Assembly: GCA_031119395.1 (NCBI GenBank)
Contig: JAVHYA010000042.1
Location: 2,209-45,129, forward strand
DNA: 42,921 bases
From: Pseudomonadota bacterium
GTDB lineage: Bacteria > Pseudomonadota > Gammaproteobacteria > Burkholderiales > Burkholderiaceae_C
Reading direction: 5' to 3'
Part shown: in pieces, positions 42,586-42,921 of the stretch
Position numbering within the stretch: the first letter of the stretch is position 1
Layout of the letters: each line of letters starts with the position of its first letter
Notes under the pieces: model-generated
Told to the model about the DNA's origin: nothing
Database searches by the model: none
Seen by the model: the letters and a program-made list of their open reading frames with translations, nothing else
Position numbers and translations under genes: made by a program

Positions 42586-42921
42586 TCAGGCCGGTGTGTG
42601 GCAGACGGCTTCGACGTTGTGCCCGTCCGGGTCGAGCACGAAGGCCCCGTAGTAGTTCGCGTGGTAGTGCGGCCGGATGCCCGGGGCGCCGTTGTCCTTG
42701 CCGCCCGCCGCCAGTGCGGCTGCATGGAAAGCGTCGACCTGCGCGCGGGTGTCGGCCACGAAGGCCAGGTGCAGATGGGCCGGCCGCTCCTTGGTTTCGG
42801 AGAGCCACAGCGAGGGCTTGTGGTTGCGCCCCAGCCCCACGCCGTACGGGCCTTCCATCGCGACCTCGACGCCCAGCGGTTGCAGCGCCTGCAGGTAGAA
42901 CGCCTTGCTTTCGGCCAGGTT
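42586..42921 (-). CDS. VOC-family (glyoxalase-fold) protein, cut by the window edge
   Basis: The visible 111 residues are the C-terminal part of a vicinal-oxygen-chelate protein; the frame stays open to 42921, so the N-terminus lies beyond the window. Visible pieces are NLAESKAFYLQALQPLGVEV, the strand-turn GVGLGRNHKPSLWL, a histidine in PAHLHLAFVA, the NYYGAFVLDPDGHNVEAV strand typical of the metal-binding end of the fold, and a terminal HTPA. Members include glyoxalases, dioxygenases and resistance proteins; the reaction cannot be told. It converges with the transporter operon. An internal ATG at 42858 is not the true start. Confidence 0.83.
   Translation of the reverse strand, partial: NLAESKAFYLQALQPLGVEVAMEGPYGVGLGRNHKPSLWLSETKERPAHLHLAFVADTRAQVDAFHAAALAAGGKDNGAPGIRPHYHANYYGAFVLDPDGHNVEAVCHTPA

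Overview
The window is about 70% G+C and tightly packed with genes. It looks like chromosomal DNA from a betaproteobacterium of the Comamonadaceae (Variovorax/Acidovorax-like). The pointers are aerobic CoA-dependent benzoate (box) genes, a glutaryl-CoA dehydrogenase/CoA-transferase/LysR locus, many LysR regulators, small DUF1127/DUF3140/DUF3175 proteins, and intergenic palindromes of a type I associate with that family. The genus is inference. I see no rRNA, tRNA, CRISPR array, transposase or prophage. No stretch longer than about 240 bases lacks a gene; the larger gaps hold repeats or promoters, which are listed.

Layout. (1) 71-3883, plus strand: adenosine deaminase, ABC ATPase, ABC permease and an isopenicillin-N-synthase-like Fe(II) oxygenase form one compact operon. 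No solute-binding protein for it lies in the window. Two LysR genes follow on the minus strand (3901-5845). (2) 5960-11368: a DUF1127 protein, a class A beta-lactamase divergent from a 544-residue protein of unknown function, a CopD-like membrane protein, an EamA exporter, a DUF3140 protein and a DUF4174 protein. (3) 11427-15087: a glutarate locus with a CaiB-type CoA-transferase and glutaryl-CoA dehydrogenase on the minus strand and a divergent LysR regulator. (4) 15215-25012: a membrane-bound class III nucleotide cyclase, two lipoproteins sharing a four-cysteine C-terminal module, two MFS transporters and several small stress- or envelope-type proteins (DUF1161, DUF4124, hemerythrin, DUF3175, holin-like, acidic low-complexity). 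(5) 25125-27125: acetoacetyl-CoA synthetase, minus strand. (6) 27362-27826: a secreted glycine-rich protein with a strong terminator. (7) 27892-42494: a benzoate regulon. boxR, boxC, boxB, boxA, a cupin and a MaoC-like protein lie on the minus strand. A DUF4863 protein, benzoate-CoA ligase, an alpha/beta hydrolase and a five-gene Liv-type ABC transporter lie on the plus strand. A VOC protein cut by the window edge closes the window.

How the benzoate part should work: the Liv-type transporter imports the aromatic acid, the ligase makes benzoyl-CoA, BoxA/BoxB form the 2,3-epoxide, and BoxC opens the ring. BoxR, whose family senses benzoyl-CoA, has candidate TGCA-type operators at both the boxC and the DUF4863/ligase promoters. 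The semialdehyde dehydrogenase that normally follows (BoxD) is not in this window.

The most interesting non-coding signals are two repeat families. One is a 125-137 bp hairpin element present three times, always between co-oriented catabolic or transport genes. Its end coincides with the stop codon of gcdH, the stop codon of boxC and the start codon of livM. The other is a shorter two-stem palindrome present four times; one copy lies in frame inside the acetoacetyl-CoA synthetase gene, where it appears to encode about 19 residues.
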